Shown here: positions 52,345 through 60,208 of the stretch, in pieces | Position numbering within the stretch: the first letter of the stretch is position 1 | Layout of the letters: every line of letters begins with the position of its first letter | Source: JAFGSG01 sp964626055 | GTDB taxonomy: Bacteria; Spirochaetota; UBA4802; JAFGDQ01 | Length of the DNA: 64,000 nt | NCBI GenBank assembly: GCA_964626055.1 | Contig: CAZVDF010000004.1 | Location: 44,780 to 108,779 of the forward strand | Direction of reading: 5' to 3' | Program-made: the position numbers and the translations under genes | The notes under the pieces: generated by a model | What the model was told of the DNA's origin: nothing | The model's database searches: none | What the model saw: the letters and a program-made list of their open reading frames with translations, nothing else

Positions 52345-52803
52345 ATGCCTCTTGTGTGTATAGGATTGGGATCCAATCTTGGGGACAGGAACAGTAATAT
52401 TGCAAATGCCCGCGATGAGCTTTTAAATACGGGTGAGATTGAGATAGTGAAGGGAAGCGGGATTGAAGAAACGGAACCTGTGGATTATTTAAACCAGCCT
52501 TTATTTTTAAATCAAATTATTCTTATTAAAACCGAACTGCCTCCGAAAATACTGCTTAAGGTATTACAAAAGATAGAAAAAAAACTCGGAAGGACAAAGA
52601 CAATTCCAAAAGGCCCTCGCATAATTGACCTGGACATACTATTATACGATGATATTATTTTTAATTCCCGGAAGCTGACTATTCCCCATCCTGAAATTAA
52701 AAAAAGAAGATTTATTTTAAAACATTTAATAGAGATTGAGCCATGCCTGGCCGATCCCCTGACGGGGTTATTATATTCGGATATATATAATGGAAAATTG
52801 TAG
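52345..52803 (+). CDS. folK: 2-amino-4-hydroxy-6-hydroxymethyldihydropteridine pyrophosphokinase
   Basis: Folate-pathway enzyme transferring pyrophosphate from ATP to hydroxymethyldihydropterin. About 152 residues: GLGSNLGDRNSNI near the start, YLNQPLFLNQIILIKT, and the signature GPRIIDLDILLYDD, then IPHPEIKKRRFILKHL. Start set at ATG 52345, which gives the canonical N-terminus; a longer frame starting at 52294 overlaps the ATPase gene. Other folate genes are not in the window. Confidence 0.93.
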   Translation: MPLVCIGLGSNLGDRNSNIANARDELLNTGEIEIVKGSGIEETEPVDYLNQPLFLNQIILIKTELPPKILLKVLQKIEKKLGRTKTIPKGPRIIDLDILLYDDIIFNSRKLTIPHPEIKKRRFILKHLIEIEPCLADPLTGLLYSDIYNGKL

Positions 52804-52867
52804 AAGTTGCTCCGGCAGACATTGCCCGGTTACATCCCGCTTTAAAAGACACATACCGCGTTACAGT

Positions 52868-53380
52868 TTATAGATTCTTAAGCCGCCATGCTTCTATCTG
52901 TTTATCGATGGAGAGTATGTGTTTCCGGGCGTAAAAGATTATTAAAAGAATTATCAGAAAAACAAGATCCCTGAATACGACAGGCCATCCGATTTCTTCA
53001 GAAATCCCGAACTGCCTTAATTCGAAACATCCGCAGTCAAAAGTTTTTCCGCGGAATATACTGACGCAGATTATTACGATCCAGAATATCATAAGGTTTA
53101 TCGCCAGGAACGACGCAGCTTTTATCCTGAATCCTGATACCAGCAGCAGGCCGGTTGCCAGTTCGATAAAGGGGAATATTATTGCAGCATAGGGTACCAG
53201 TATTTCCGGCGATATGTCGTAGAGAATGATTACTCTCCCGAAAGACTCGGGATCGATCGCTTTAAAAAGTCCGGAGTAAATAAAAAGCAGGCCCATCGCG
53301 ATTCTTAGCACCGTTGTTAATCCGTTGCCGTAAGCGGTTTCGTTTGCACAGCTGCGTAGAATTTTTTTAATCGCCGTCAT
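52868..53380 (-). CDS. MauE/DoxX-family redox-associated membrane protein
   Basis: A 170-residue protein with four transmembrane helices (about residues 22-38, 62-82, 87-108 and 134-152) in the DoxX/MauE layout: AMGLLFIYSGLFKAIDPESFG and ATGLLLVSGFRIKAASFLAI. A cytoplasm/periplasm-facing loop carries CGC (in TFDCGCF), a dithiol-like pair common in MauE-type proteins that work with thiol-disulfide partners. Starts directly after the rhodanese stop codon, so it is probably coupled to it. The partner is likely the rhodanese and the CGC-containing UshA-like protein. Confidence 0.8.
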   Translation of the reverse strand: MTAIKKILRSCANETAYGNGLTTVLRIAMGLLFIYSGLFKAIDPESFGRVIILYDISPEILVPYAAIIFPFIELATGLLLVSGFRIKAASFLAINLMIFWIVIICVSIFRGKTFDCGCFELRQFGISEEIGWPVVFRDLVFLIILLIIFYARKHILSIDKQIEAWRLKNL

Positions 53381-53917
53381 TTATTTTTTATTTCCTGTGT
53401 CGTCGGATCTTTCGACAGGCATACCCTTGGCTTCCCATTCGGTAAGCCCGTTTCTAATAATATAAATATGTTTTGAATATCCGAACCCGATCAGTGTTCC
53501 GGCAAGCGTTTGGGATGTTCCGCAGGAAGCTCCGTCACAGTATATGATTAGTTCCGTTTGGCCGGAAAGAATATCCATGTTCTCTTTTATCTTTTTCGCT
53601 GATATTGAAGCGGGATTTGCAGGAATATTTATTGCTCCAGGTATCCGGGATAATTCGTATTCATCGCTCCGTCTTGAATCGATGAAAATAACCGAAGGAC
53701 TTTCTTTTTTGATCCTTGCTTCTTCGGCGGAAATATATACAATATTCGTCATCCTGAGGTCGGTTTTACTTATAACCGTATAACCTCTGGGATGGAACAG
53801 ATTTACGGTAAACCCGATAATCGACGACACCAGGAGAATATAAAGAGCATTTCTGACAATAGAGGATACTTCATCGCGCTCTGCTTTTAAAATTATTTCA
53901 AGGGCTTTTTTAAACAT
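53381..53917 (-). CDS. Membrane-anchored rhodanese-domain protein
   Basis: A 178-residue protein with an N-terminal transmembrane segment (about residues 22-42) and a rhodanese domain: VIFIDSRRSDEYELSRIPGAINIP and the active-site loop YCDGASCGTSQ, whose first Cys is the catalytic sulfur acceptor, then AGTLIGFGYSKHIYIIRNGLTEWEAKG. It should face the periplasm if the N-terminus is inside. Overlaps the UshA-like gene by the TAATG arrangement. Sulfane-sulfur transfer or thiol redox is the likely role. Confidence 0.85.
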   Translation of the reverse strand: MFKKALEIILKAERDEVSSIVRNALYILLVSSIIGFTVNLFHPRGYTVISKTDLRMTNIVYISAEEARIKKESPSVIFIDSRRSDEYELSRIPGAINIPANPASISAKKIKENMDILSGQTELIIYCDGASCGTSQTLAGTLIGFGYSKHIYIIRNGLTEWEAKGMPVERSDDTGNKK

Positions 53918-54852
53918 TAGTCGAGTTTTATTTTGTTATATGTTTCTTTGACTCTGGCATTATATTCATCTATGTATTTTCGGATAACGCTGTTTTCCTT
54001 CGATAAGGGCAGATGGGGCAGCCTGAAAGAGTTCCTGATCATTTTTATTCTATCTTTTATTGATAGTTCCAGTATGCCTAATCTCGCGCCGTCGGCACCC
54101 GCCTGAACAATGATAGGAGTATTTTTTTGCGGTTCGTTTACAAGTGTCTGCGAATGCCCGCCGATTATTACATCAATGCCCTTTAATTTTTTCGCAAGCG
54201 CCATGTCCTCTTCATAACCGGAATGCGAAAGAAGAAAGATAATCTTAACTCCCTTCCCTTTAAGCGCTTCGATGTCATCGTTTATTTCCCTTGCCTGATC
54301 CAGAATTTTAATCCGGTTTAATATGTTTTTCTTCCGGTATTTAAAAGCATTTCCGGATATTGTACCGATTATTCCAGCTTTAATGCCGTTCTTTTCAATT
54401 ACGAGATGACGTTTAAAAACGGTTTTCCACTCTCCGCCGATTTGTATCAAAATATTATTGCAGACAAACGGCAGCTCGCCCGAATATTTCATTATTTTTT
54501 CAATTCCTCCCGTAAATTCCTGGTCGCCGACGGAAACGGCATCATAAGCCATGTACTTATAGCTTTTAATCAGGTATTCTGCGAGGAGTTCGTCGGATTC
54601 CGGGGGGAAGAAGTCGCCGGTTTCGAAGAGAAAAACATTTTTATGGGCCGCTTTTATTTTTTTTATTTCTTCGGCTCTCACCACAAGCCCGCCGTTCGGG
54701 TTTTCCCTGCAGCCGCAGTCGTCAAGATTGCCGTTTAACGAGTTTGTGTAAACAACCGTGATTTTATTTTGCGGGTAAGCCTGAATTACAGGAGCGGAAA
54801 AAAAAATTAGTGAGCATGCAATAATTTTAATTTTGGTGAATCGCTTTTTCAT
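53917..54852 (-). CDS. UshA-like exported metallophosphatase-fold protein with CGC motif
   Basis: A 311-residue exported protein with a signal peptide (residues 1-26). The fold follows 5'-nucleotidase/UshA N-terminal domains: VVYTNSLNGNLDDCGC, ETGDFFPP, AYDAVSVGDQEFT, and VIIGGHSQTLV. In true enzymes the first motif is TNDxHG; here Asp and His are replaced (TNSLNG) and followed by CGC, as I remember from a group called UshA-like (seleno)proteins. So one metal site is incomplete and a thiol pair is added. It overlaps the HD-GYP gene (26 bases) and the rhodanese gene. Probable role in periplasmic redox or sulfur chemistry, inferred. Confidence 0.75.
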   Translation of the reverse strand: MKKRFTKIKIIACSLIFFSAPVIQAYPQNKITVVYTNSLNGNLDDCGCRENPNGGLVVRAEEIKKIKAAHKNVFLFETGDFFPPESDELLAEYLIKSYKYMAYDAVSVGDQEFTGGIEKIMKYSGELPFVCNNILIQIGGEWKTVFKRHLVIEKNGIKAGIIGTISGNAFKYRKKNILNRIKILDQAREINDDIEALKGKGVKIIFLLSHSGYEEDMALAKKLKGIDVIIGGHSQTLVNEPQKNTPIIVQAGADGARLGILELSIKDRIKMIRNSFRLPHLPLSKENSVIRKYIDEYNARVKETYNKIKLD

Positions 54853-56887
54853 TTAGCGCAGCCTTTAGCCTGAAAGTGTTTTTGTCAATTATTTTGTAGA
54901 TTTTCTTCTTAATAAAAACTTCGAGCAAATCATTATCCAGCTTGTTCTTACAGGCTTCTTCCTTTAATATTTTTAAAGCGGTGGAATGTTTGATCGCTTT
55001 TTTATACGGCCGGTCGGTCGCAATGAGCGCGTCGTATATATCCGCTATGGACATAATCCTTGCCTGGAGGGGTATTTTATCGCCTTTTATGCCTTTAGGA
55101 TATCCGGATCCGTCGAGCATTTCATGATGATAGAGAACGATCTCAGGGATGTTTTTAAATTCCGGAGGCCACGGTATCTTGCTTACGAAGTTATAGGAGA
55201 GAATGACATGGTTTTCGATTTCTTTCCTTTCCAGCGGGTTAAGGCTCCCTCTCTGTATCTCAAGATTCCTCCTCTCGTTTTTCGTGATGAGGTTTATTCT
55301 TTCCCCGTCCATATCAAAAAGCCTTATTCCCCTGATTTCACTCCGGATTCTATTTAATATTCGCCGCGGGTCTTTTTCGGTTATCGTAGGTTCGTTAAGT
55401 AAAGTAATTCTTTCCTTTATTTGAGTTATTTTTTTTAGTTTGTTTTCCCTGCTGTGTCTTAAAGCGGCGATATGTTGTTTGGAGCTCTTTTGCGTTTCTT
55501 TCGTCTCTTTACAGGCATATCCCAATTCTATAAACTTATATAAATAATTCAGTTTCAGTATCAGGTTGTCAAATTCCTTCTCATATAGTTTTTTATCTTT
55601 TTTAAAAATATTGATATCGATATATACCTTCCCGAAATCATGGAGCAGGGCGGCAAACTCCAGTTCTTTTATTTCCGTATTGCTGTATATGATATCTTTA
55701 AAAGGTCCGCTTTTTTTATTGCTGATCGCCTTTGCCATTTCCTTGCAGATTTCTGCAACCCGGAAAGAATGCCCGGATGTCGCAATGTCTCTGGATTCAA
55801 CGGCAGTGACTGACGCCTTTATGAATTCCTCGAACTGATTCTGGATCTGTTTGATCATCCTGTTGTTCTCGATCGCGATCGCGGCCTGGCCCGCAACCGA
55901 TTCCATCAGGCTTTCGTACCTGGATTCGAACGGGATGACGAGTTCGTAGAAGTCTTCATGGGTTTTCAGATTTATGCCGAACGCCTCGTTGTTGTTCCTG
56001 ATCTTGACTTTGTCCGGATATTTTTTACTGTTAATAAGCTGTATGACACCGATTATCTGATCCAGATGATTTCTCATGGGAACAACAAGCATAGACCTGC
56101 AGATATAATTAGTCTGCTTGTCGAATGAGATATCGAATGAATAAGGCGCGCTTTCGGGTATGTCGTACGCATCCGGGATGTTCAGCACTTCTCCTTTTGT
56201 CGCCACGTAGCCGGCTATCGAATTTTTATTTATGGCAAGCGTAAATTCTTCCATGGGGAGATTCCTGCTGAAAGTGTGCGAATACTTGAATCTTAAATAT
56301 TTTTTTCCGGCTTCGTTCTCTTCCGTAATGTAAATGCTGCCGGCATCGGCGCAGGTTATTTTTTTACTGATCATTAAAATATTTTTCAACAGCTCATCCG
56401 CGTCTTTGATGGTGGAAAGCGATTTGCCGATATTTATCAGGTCTTCCTGATCCTGTTTCATATCCTGAAGCGTGCTTATGATGCCGTTAATCTGCATTTT
56501 GTATCTGGCAAATCCTTCGATATGCAGGAAAGCTTTTTTTACAAGAAGACTGAATTCATCGGCGGATACATGGGAGATTTTAATGTCCGAAATGTGCTGG
56601 ATTTTGTCATTTCTGACCGAACTCAGGTCTTTCTCTTCGCCGGCAATAATTATTCTGTACATCAGTTCGGCATAGTCATATCTGCCGGCAAATATTTCAC
56701 TCATGTCGTCCAATTCATTAATATGCATGAAAATAACCAGATAAACGACATTGTTATGCGCGCTTGATTTAATCAGCCTTTTGATCGTATGATTAATTCC
56801 GTTTGCCAGGATAATATCTTGCGTTTTTTTTTCAGGAAGGGTAATGTAATTTTTAACTTTATTTGATATAATAATATATTTATTCAT
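54827..56887 (-). CDS. GAF-HD-GYP c-di-GMP phosphodiesterase with a large insertion in the HD domain
   Basis: A 686-residue cytoplasmic protein. Residues 1-145 are unrecognised; 155-350 form a GAF domain (DELLKNILMISKKITCADAGSIYI, then RSMLVVPMRNHLDQIIGVIQLIN, VAGQAAIAIENNR). The HD-GYP part starts with SGHSFRVAEI and ALLHDFGK, but about 130 extra residues, basic and partly coiled-coil, come before LYHHEMLDGSGYP; the closing SIADIYDALIATDRPYKKA is normal. The residues needed for metal binding and c-di-GMP cleavage are present. First gene of the operon with the UshA-like, rhodanese and MauE genes. Confidence 0.85.
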   Translation of the reverse strand: MNKYIIISNKVKNYITLPEKKTQDIILANGINHTIKRLIKSSAHNNVVYLVIFMHINELDDMSEIFAGRYDYAELMYRIIIAGEEKDLSSVRNDKIQHISDIKISHVSADEFSLLVKKAFLHIEGFARYKMQINGIISTLQDMKQDQEDLINIGKSLSTIKDADELLKNILMISKKITCADAGSIYITEENEAGKKYLRFKYSHTFSRNLPMEEFTLAINKNSIAGYVATKGEVLNIPDAYDIPESAPYSFDISFDKQTNYICRSMLVVPMRNHLDQIIGVIQLINSKKYPDKVKIRNNNEAFGINLKTHEDFYELVIPFESRYESLMESVAGQAAIAIENNRMIKQIQNQFEEFIKASVTAVESRDIATSGHSFRVAEICKEMAKAISNKKSGPFKDIIYSNTEIKELEFAALLHDFGKVYIDINIFKKDKKLYEKEFDNLILKLNYLYKFIELGYACKETKETQKSSKQHIAALRHSRENKLKKITQIKERITLLNEPTITEKDPRRILNRIRSEIRGIRLFDMDGERINLITKNERRNLEIQRGSLNPLERKEIENHVILSYNFVSKIPWPPEFKNIPEIVLYHHEMLDGSGYPKGIKGDKIPLQARIMSIADIYDALIATDRPYKKAIKHSTALKILKEEACKNKLDNDLLEVFIKKKIYKIIDKNTFRLKAALNEKAIHQN

Positions 56888-56977
56888 TTCGCTATTAATT
56901 ATATTGTTTATATAGCGTATTTTCCGCGATTTCAGGTATCAATTACATATCATAGATTTGACGGAACTGCAATCAAT

Positions 56978-57003
56978 AAATCTATAATTTTGAGACGGCT
57001 TCT
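56978..57003 (+). repeat. 25-base dispersed repeat, copy 2
   Basis: AAATCTATAATTTTGAGACGGCTTCT; overlaps the trpS stop codon (57002-57004). The rest of the 115-base gap to the HD-GYP gene holds nothing further recognisable. Confidence 0.5.
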
Positions 57004-57970
57004 AGTAATTCAAGCCGACTTTTTTCTTTACTTCATCGAGAGTGGCGGCCGCGATCTCCCTTGCTTTATCGGCTCCTTTTTTTAATATCGTGCGGATATC
57101 GTTTTTGTTTTTTTCCAGAACTTTTCTTTTTTCTCTGGCATTTTTAAAATATTCCCAGATAATCCCGAATAATTCCTTTTTCGCTTCACCGTAGCCCATC
57201 CCCCCCTGCTCGTATCTCATACGCATGTTCTCGGTCCGGTCCCTCTCGGCAAATAGTTTATATAAGGCAAATACGTTGCATTTTTCCGGATCTTTGGGAT
57301 CTTCAACCGGCGTTGAGTCGGTTACGATCTTCATTATTTTTTTCTTCAGTTCTTTTTCTTCTTCAAAAATATATATTGCGTTATTATAGCTTTTTGACAT
57401 TTTCTGCCCGTCGATGCCCGGGATCAACGCGATCTCGTCCGATATTTTTGGTTCGGGGATTACGAACACCTCGCCGTATTTCGAATTAAAGCCCTGCGCC
57501 ACATCTCTTGTGATCTCAAGGTGCTGCTTCTGATCTTTGCCGACCGGCACAAGGTCGGATTTAAATAGGAGTATATCCGCAGCCATAAGCACCGGATAAG
57601 TATACAGACCCGAATTAGGTACGATCCCGTGAGCCACTTTATCCTTATAGCTATGGCTTCTTTCCAGAAGCCCGAGTGATGTATGGCATGAGAGTATCCA
57701 GGTAAGCTGAGTAACTTCGGTAATGTCCGATTGCACCCAGAAGTGGCATTTATCCGGGTCAAGGCCGAGCGCAAGAAAATCTATGGCGGCATCTATTGTG
57801 TTTTCGCGGAGTATATCGCCTTCGTCGGTGCTCGTCATTGCGTGAAAATTAGCCAGGAAGCAGAACAGATCGTGCTTTTCCTGAAATTCGATCATGGGCT
57901 TCATCATTCCGAAATAATTGCCTATATGCAGTTTGCCGGATGGCTGTATACCGGATAATATCCTAGACAT
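57002..57970 (-). CDS. trpS: Tryptophanyl-tRNA synthetase
   Basis: A 322-residue class I synthetase for tRNA-Trp. SGIQPSGKLHIGNYFGMM carries the HIGH-type motif (HIGN), ADILLFKSDLVPVGKDQKQHLEITRDVA is the tryptophan/adenylate region, and GQKMSKSYNNAIY the KMSKS loop. Usual length, no extra domain. GGAG lies 10-13 bases before the ATG. The stop codon overlaps a 25-base dispersed repeat. Confidence 0.95.
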   Translation of the reverse strand: MSRILSGIQPSGKLHIGNYFGMMKPMIEFQEKHDLFCFLANFHAMTSTDEGDILRENTIDAAIDFLALGLDPDKCHFWVQSDITEVTQLTWILSCHTSLGLLERSHSYKDKVAHGIVPNSGLYTYPVLMAADILLFKSDLVPVGKDQKQHLEITRDVAQGFNSKYGEVFVIPEPKISDEIALIPGIDGQKMSKSYNNAIYIFEEEKELKKKIMKIVTDSTPVEDPKDPEKCNVFALYKLFAERDRTENMRMRYEQGGMGYGEAKKELFGIIWEYFKNAREKRKVLEKNKNDIRTILKKGADKAREIAAATLDEVKKKVGLNY

Positions 57971-58073
57971 CTCCCTTTCTCCAAGAAAATATTTTTGGCA
58001 TGCTTAATAGCACAATGCAATTGCATTAACGATAAAATCCGTCAATATAAAAATTATTTAACCGCGAACAGGA

Positions 58074-58433
58074 TTAGTTATTTTTATTAGTCGATGAGAG
58101 ATTGAAGTATTTCTTTTGAAACGCTTCATTGGACAAAATGGGAAGGAACTGATCGAGCTTGGATATTTTAAAGATATTCTCTATATTTTTATTCAGGTTA
58201 TAGCAAAGAAAATTAATATTTTCCCTTGTAGCCATATTCATATATCTTATCAGCGATCCGATACCGGATGAATCGATATAACTCAGCTCCGCCAGGTCCA
58301 GCGCAATGACGTTCGGCTTTTTGCTGATCTCATCGGTGAAAAGCGTACTGAAAAAAAGGAGTTCCTCGATATCGTACTTGCCGATTAATTTGATTTTTAC
58401 GATACTCTCGTTTCTATTAATATCAATCTTCAT
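58074..58433 (-). CDS. STAS-domain anti-sigma factor antagonist
   Basis: A 119-residue protein, a canonical SpoIIAA-type STAS domain: KLIGKYDIEELLFFSTLF, VIALDLAELSYIDSSGIGSLIRY with the phosphorylatable Ser in DSSGIG, and NINFLCYNLNKNIENIFKI. It would bind an anti-sigma/serine kinase partner and be controlled by phosphorylation. The partner is not adjacent. A single leftward gene between trpS and the outer-membrane operon. Confidence 0.85.
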   Translation of the reverse strand: MKIDINRNESIVKIKLIGKYDIEELLFFSTLFTDEISKKPNVIALDLAELSYIDSSGIGSLIRYMNMATRENINFLCYNLNKNIENIFKISKLDQFLPILSNEAFQKKYFNLSSTNKNN

Positions 58434-58556
58434 TTTATTCTGCCGGCAAATTTTTAATTATCATTCGGTAAGGATAGGCATAGAAATCAGTAGAATACAC
58501 AGCAGTATATATATAAAAAATATCAGGAAGTCAAATAAAAAAATATTATTTTATAT

Positions 58557-58581
58557 AAATCTATAATTCCGAGATGACTTC
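58557..58581 (+). repeat. 25-base dispersed repeat, copy 3
   Basis: AAATCTATAATTCCGAGATGACTTC; ends 11 bases before the stop codon of the barrel gene at 58592-60208. Confidence 0.5.
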
Positions 58582-58591
58582 ATATTATTTT

Positions 58592-60208
58592 CTAAAAGCA
58601 GCCGCTGGCGTAAAATTCAAGCCTGGTATGAAGCGTCCCGTTTCTGTTGAATTGATGGAAATATCTTCCGGAAATTATTATCCCCGTGATTTTTATTTCT
58701 GATTGAATAACGAACGCGCTCGAATTTTCCCTGAAATAGAAGCCCGGAGTTGAGGAATCCCTTAAAGGGGTAACAATTGAATAGATGGAGCTATTGCCCG
58801 AAATGCTGGCAGAAAGATAAGTCAGGTTCAGTTTAACTTCTTTTGCGGGTAATAGCTGAATTCCGCCTCTGTATATTGTTGATTGATGGCCGTTCTTGAT
58901 CCAGCCGTATAATGCCGATAAATGCATTTTAATAAATTCCGTGACCGCGACATTCGTCGAGAAATTGACCTGTTTTTTAATCTCTTTTTCTTCGTCTATC
59001 TTTTCTCTTCTTTTAAAGACGATTTCAATATTTTCCAGGCGACCGGCCGAGTATTCAGCGGAAATGATTTCTTTTTTAATCAATGGGGGCTCCTCGTCCG
59101 CTGAAGAAGGAGCGGTCTTTTTCTGAGACGACGCTTTGGCAGCCAATTTTAAATTCGAATAAGGTTTTATTTCAGCATCAAAAAACCATGCCGATTCCGG
59201 GCAGTCTTCTCCGATTGATGAACCGTACGGAGAATAAAAAGATTTCCCGACTTCTTTACCAGTAATTGTCATTTTTAAAAAAGGAGGCGCGAATCTTAAC
59301 CTGTATAACGCAGCGTAATCGCGTTCTTTTTTTCTCTGGTGTTTGTCCGTTATCGATACTTTTTGCGTGCATGCTCCGTCAATAAGAACATTAAAAAAGG
59401 CGTCCCTGTATTCTGAAAGAAATCCAAATCCGTTCAATTCCGATATTCCTTCAGATCCGTTCGCTTCGTCGCCGTGTTCCCAGAGGATATCTTTTTTATA
59501 GCGGCTGCGGATATCCGCGTTCAAATAATATGACTCGAAAAGAATACAATTGAACATCAATCCCGATAACATTGCTCCGCCGGTGTGGATCTCTACAGGC
59601 TCGGTATGATTGTACTCGTGCTTTGTTTTGGCGTCCAGTGTATCGATTGTGCTTTCAATTCTGTTCGAGTCGTATGACTCATCGTCGATAAATCGTTCCT
59701 TGATCGAGTAGAATGCATTTATCGCTAATTTAATATCCTGGCTTTTACAGCTGAAGGTGCCTCCCATCCCGTTAAATGCAAAGACCGGGTTACCGGTATT
59801 GCACGGCGTGAAAACAGGCTTATGCTCCGCGGATTCGTTTTCGGTTATCCTGAAGGAAAAAATGTCCGGATCAAAAGTTCTTTTTTTCCCTATTAAAAGG
59901 CCGCTTCCGAAATGTGTGAAATAGTTGCCCGCAATAAAAGAAAGATTGTCGGAGATGTCATTTAAAAAAAGGTTCCATGTGTATTTGTAATCCTTTTCCC
60001 GGTCAAGATAAATGCACGATAGATTCAGGGCGCTTTCCTTGCTGAACATAATCGAAAGCTTTTCCCTGTAATAATATCTTGTAATATCGCTGTAATCGAT
60101 AGTATCTTTTTTATACTCGCTTTGAACGGAGAAATCCACAGGTAAGCCGGCATATGCAATTATATCCATGCATATTACTGACAATATTATTGCAATATAT
60201 TTGAGCAT
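58592..60208 (-). CDS. Large outer-membrane beta-barrel protein, last gene of the HhH/lamin-tail operon
   Basis: A 538-residue exported protein with a signal peptide (residues 1-20, ending AYAG). The mature part is an almost continuous series of amphipathic beta strands (DITRYYYREKLSIMFSKESALNLSCIYLD, FIAGNYFTHFGSGLLIGKKR, LKLAAKASSQKK) with an Asp/Glu/Lys-rich loop near 360-400, and it ends in Gly-Cys-Phe. AGNY-HFGSGLLIG recalls the barrels that follow ComEA-type HhH domains in Bacteroidota proteins. It overlaps the upstream HhH-barrel gene by 22 bases. Family and function not established. Confidence 0.6.
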   Translation of the reverse strand: MLKYIAIILSVICMDIIAYAGLPVDFSVQSEYKKDTIDYSDITRYYYREKLSIMFSKESALNLSCIYLDREKDYKYTWNLFLNDISDNLSFIAGNYFTHFGSGLLIGKKRTFDPDIFSFRITENESAEHKPVFTPCNTGNPVFAFNGMGGTFSCKSQDIKLAINAFYSIKERFIDDESYDSNRIESTIDTLDAKTKHEYNHTEPVEIHTGGAMLSGLMFNCILFESYYLNADIRSRYKKDILWEHGDEANGSEGISELNGFGFLSEYRDAFFNVLIDGACTQKVSITDKHQRKKERDYAALYRLRFAPPFLKMTITGKEVGKSFYSPYGSSIGEDCPESAWFFDAEIKPYSNLKLAAKASSQKKTAPSSADEEPPLIKKEIISAEYSAGRLENIEIVFKRREKIDEEKEIKKQVNFSTNVAVTEFIKMHLSALYGWIKNGHQSTIYRGGIQLLPAKEVKLNLTYLSASISGNSSIYSIVTPLRDSSTPGFYFRENSSAFVIQSEIKITGIIISGRYFHQFNRNGTLHTRLEFYASGCF

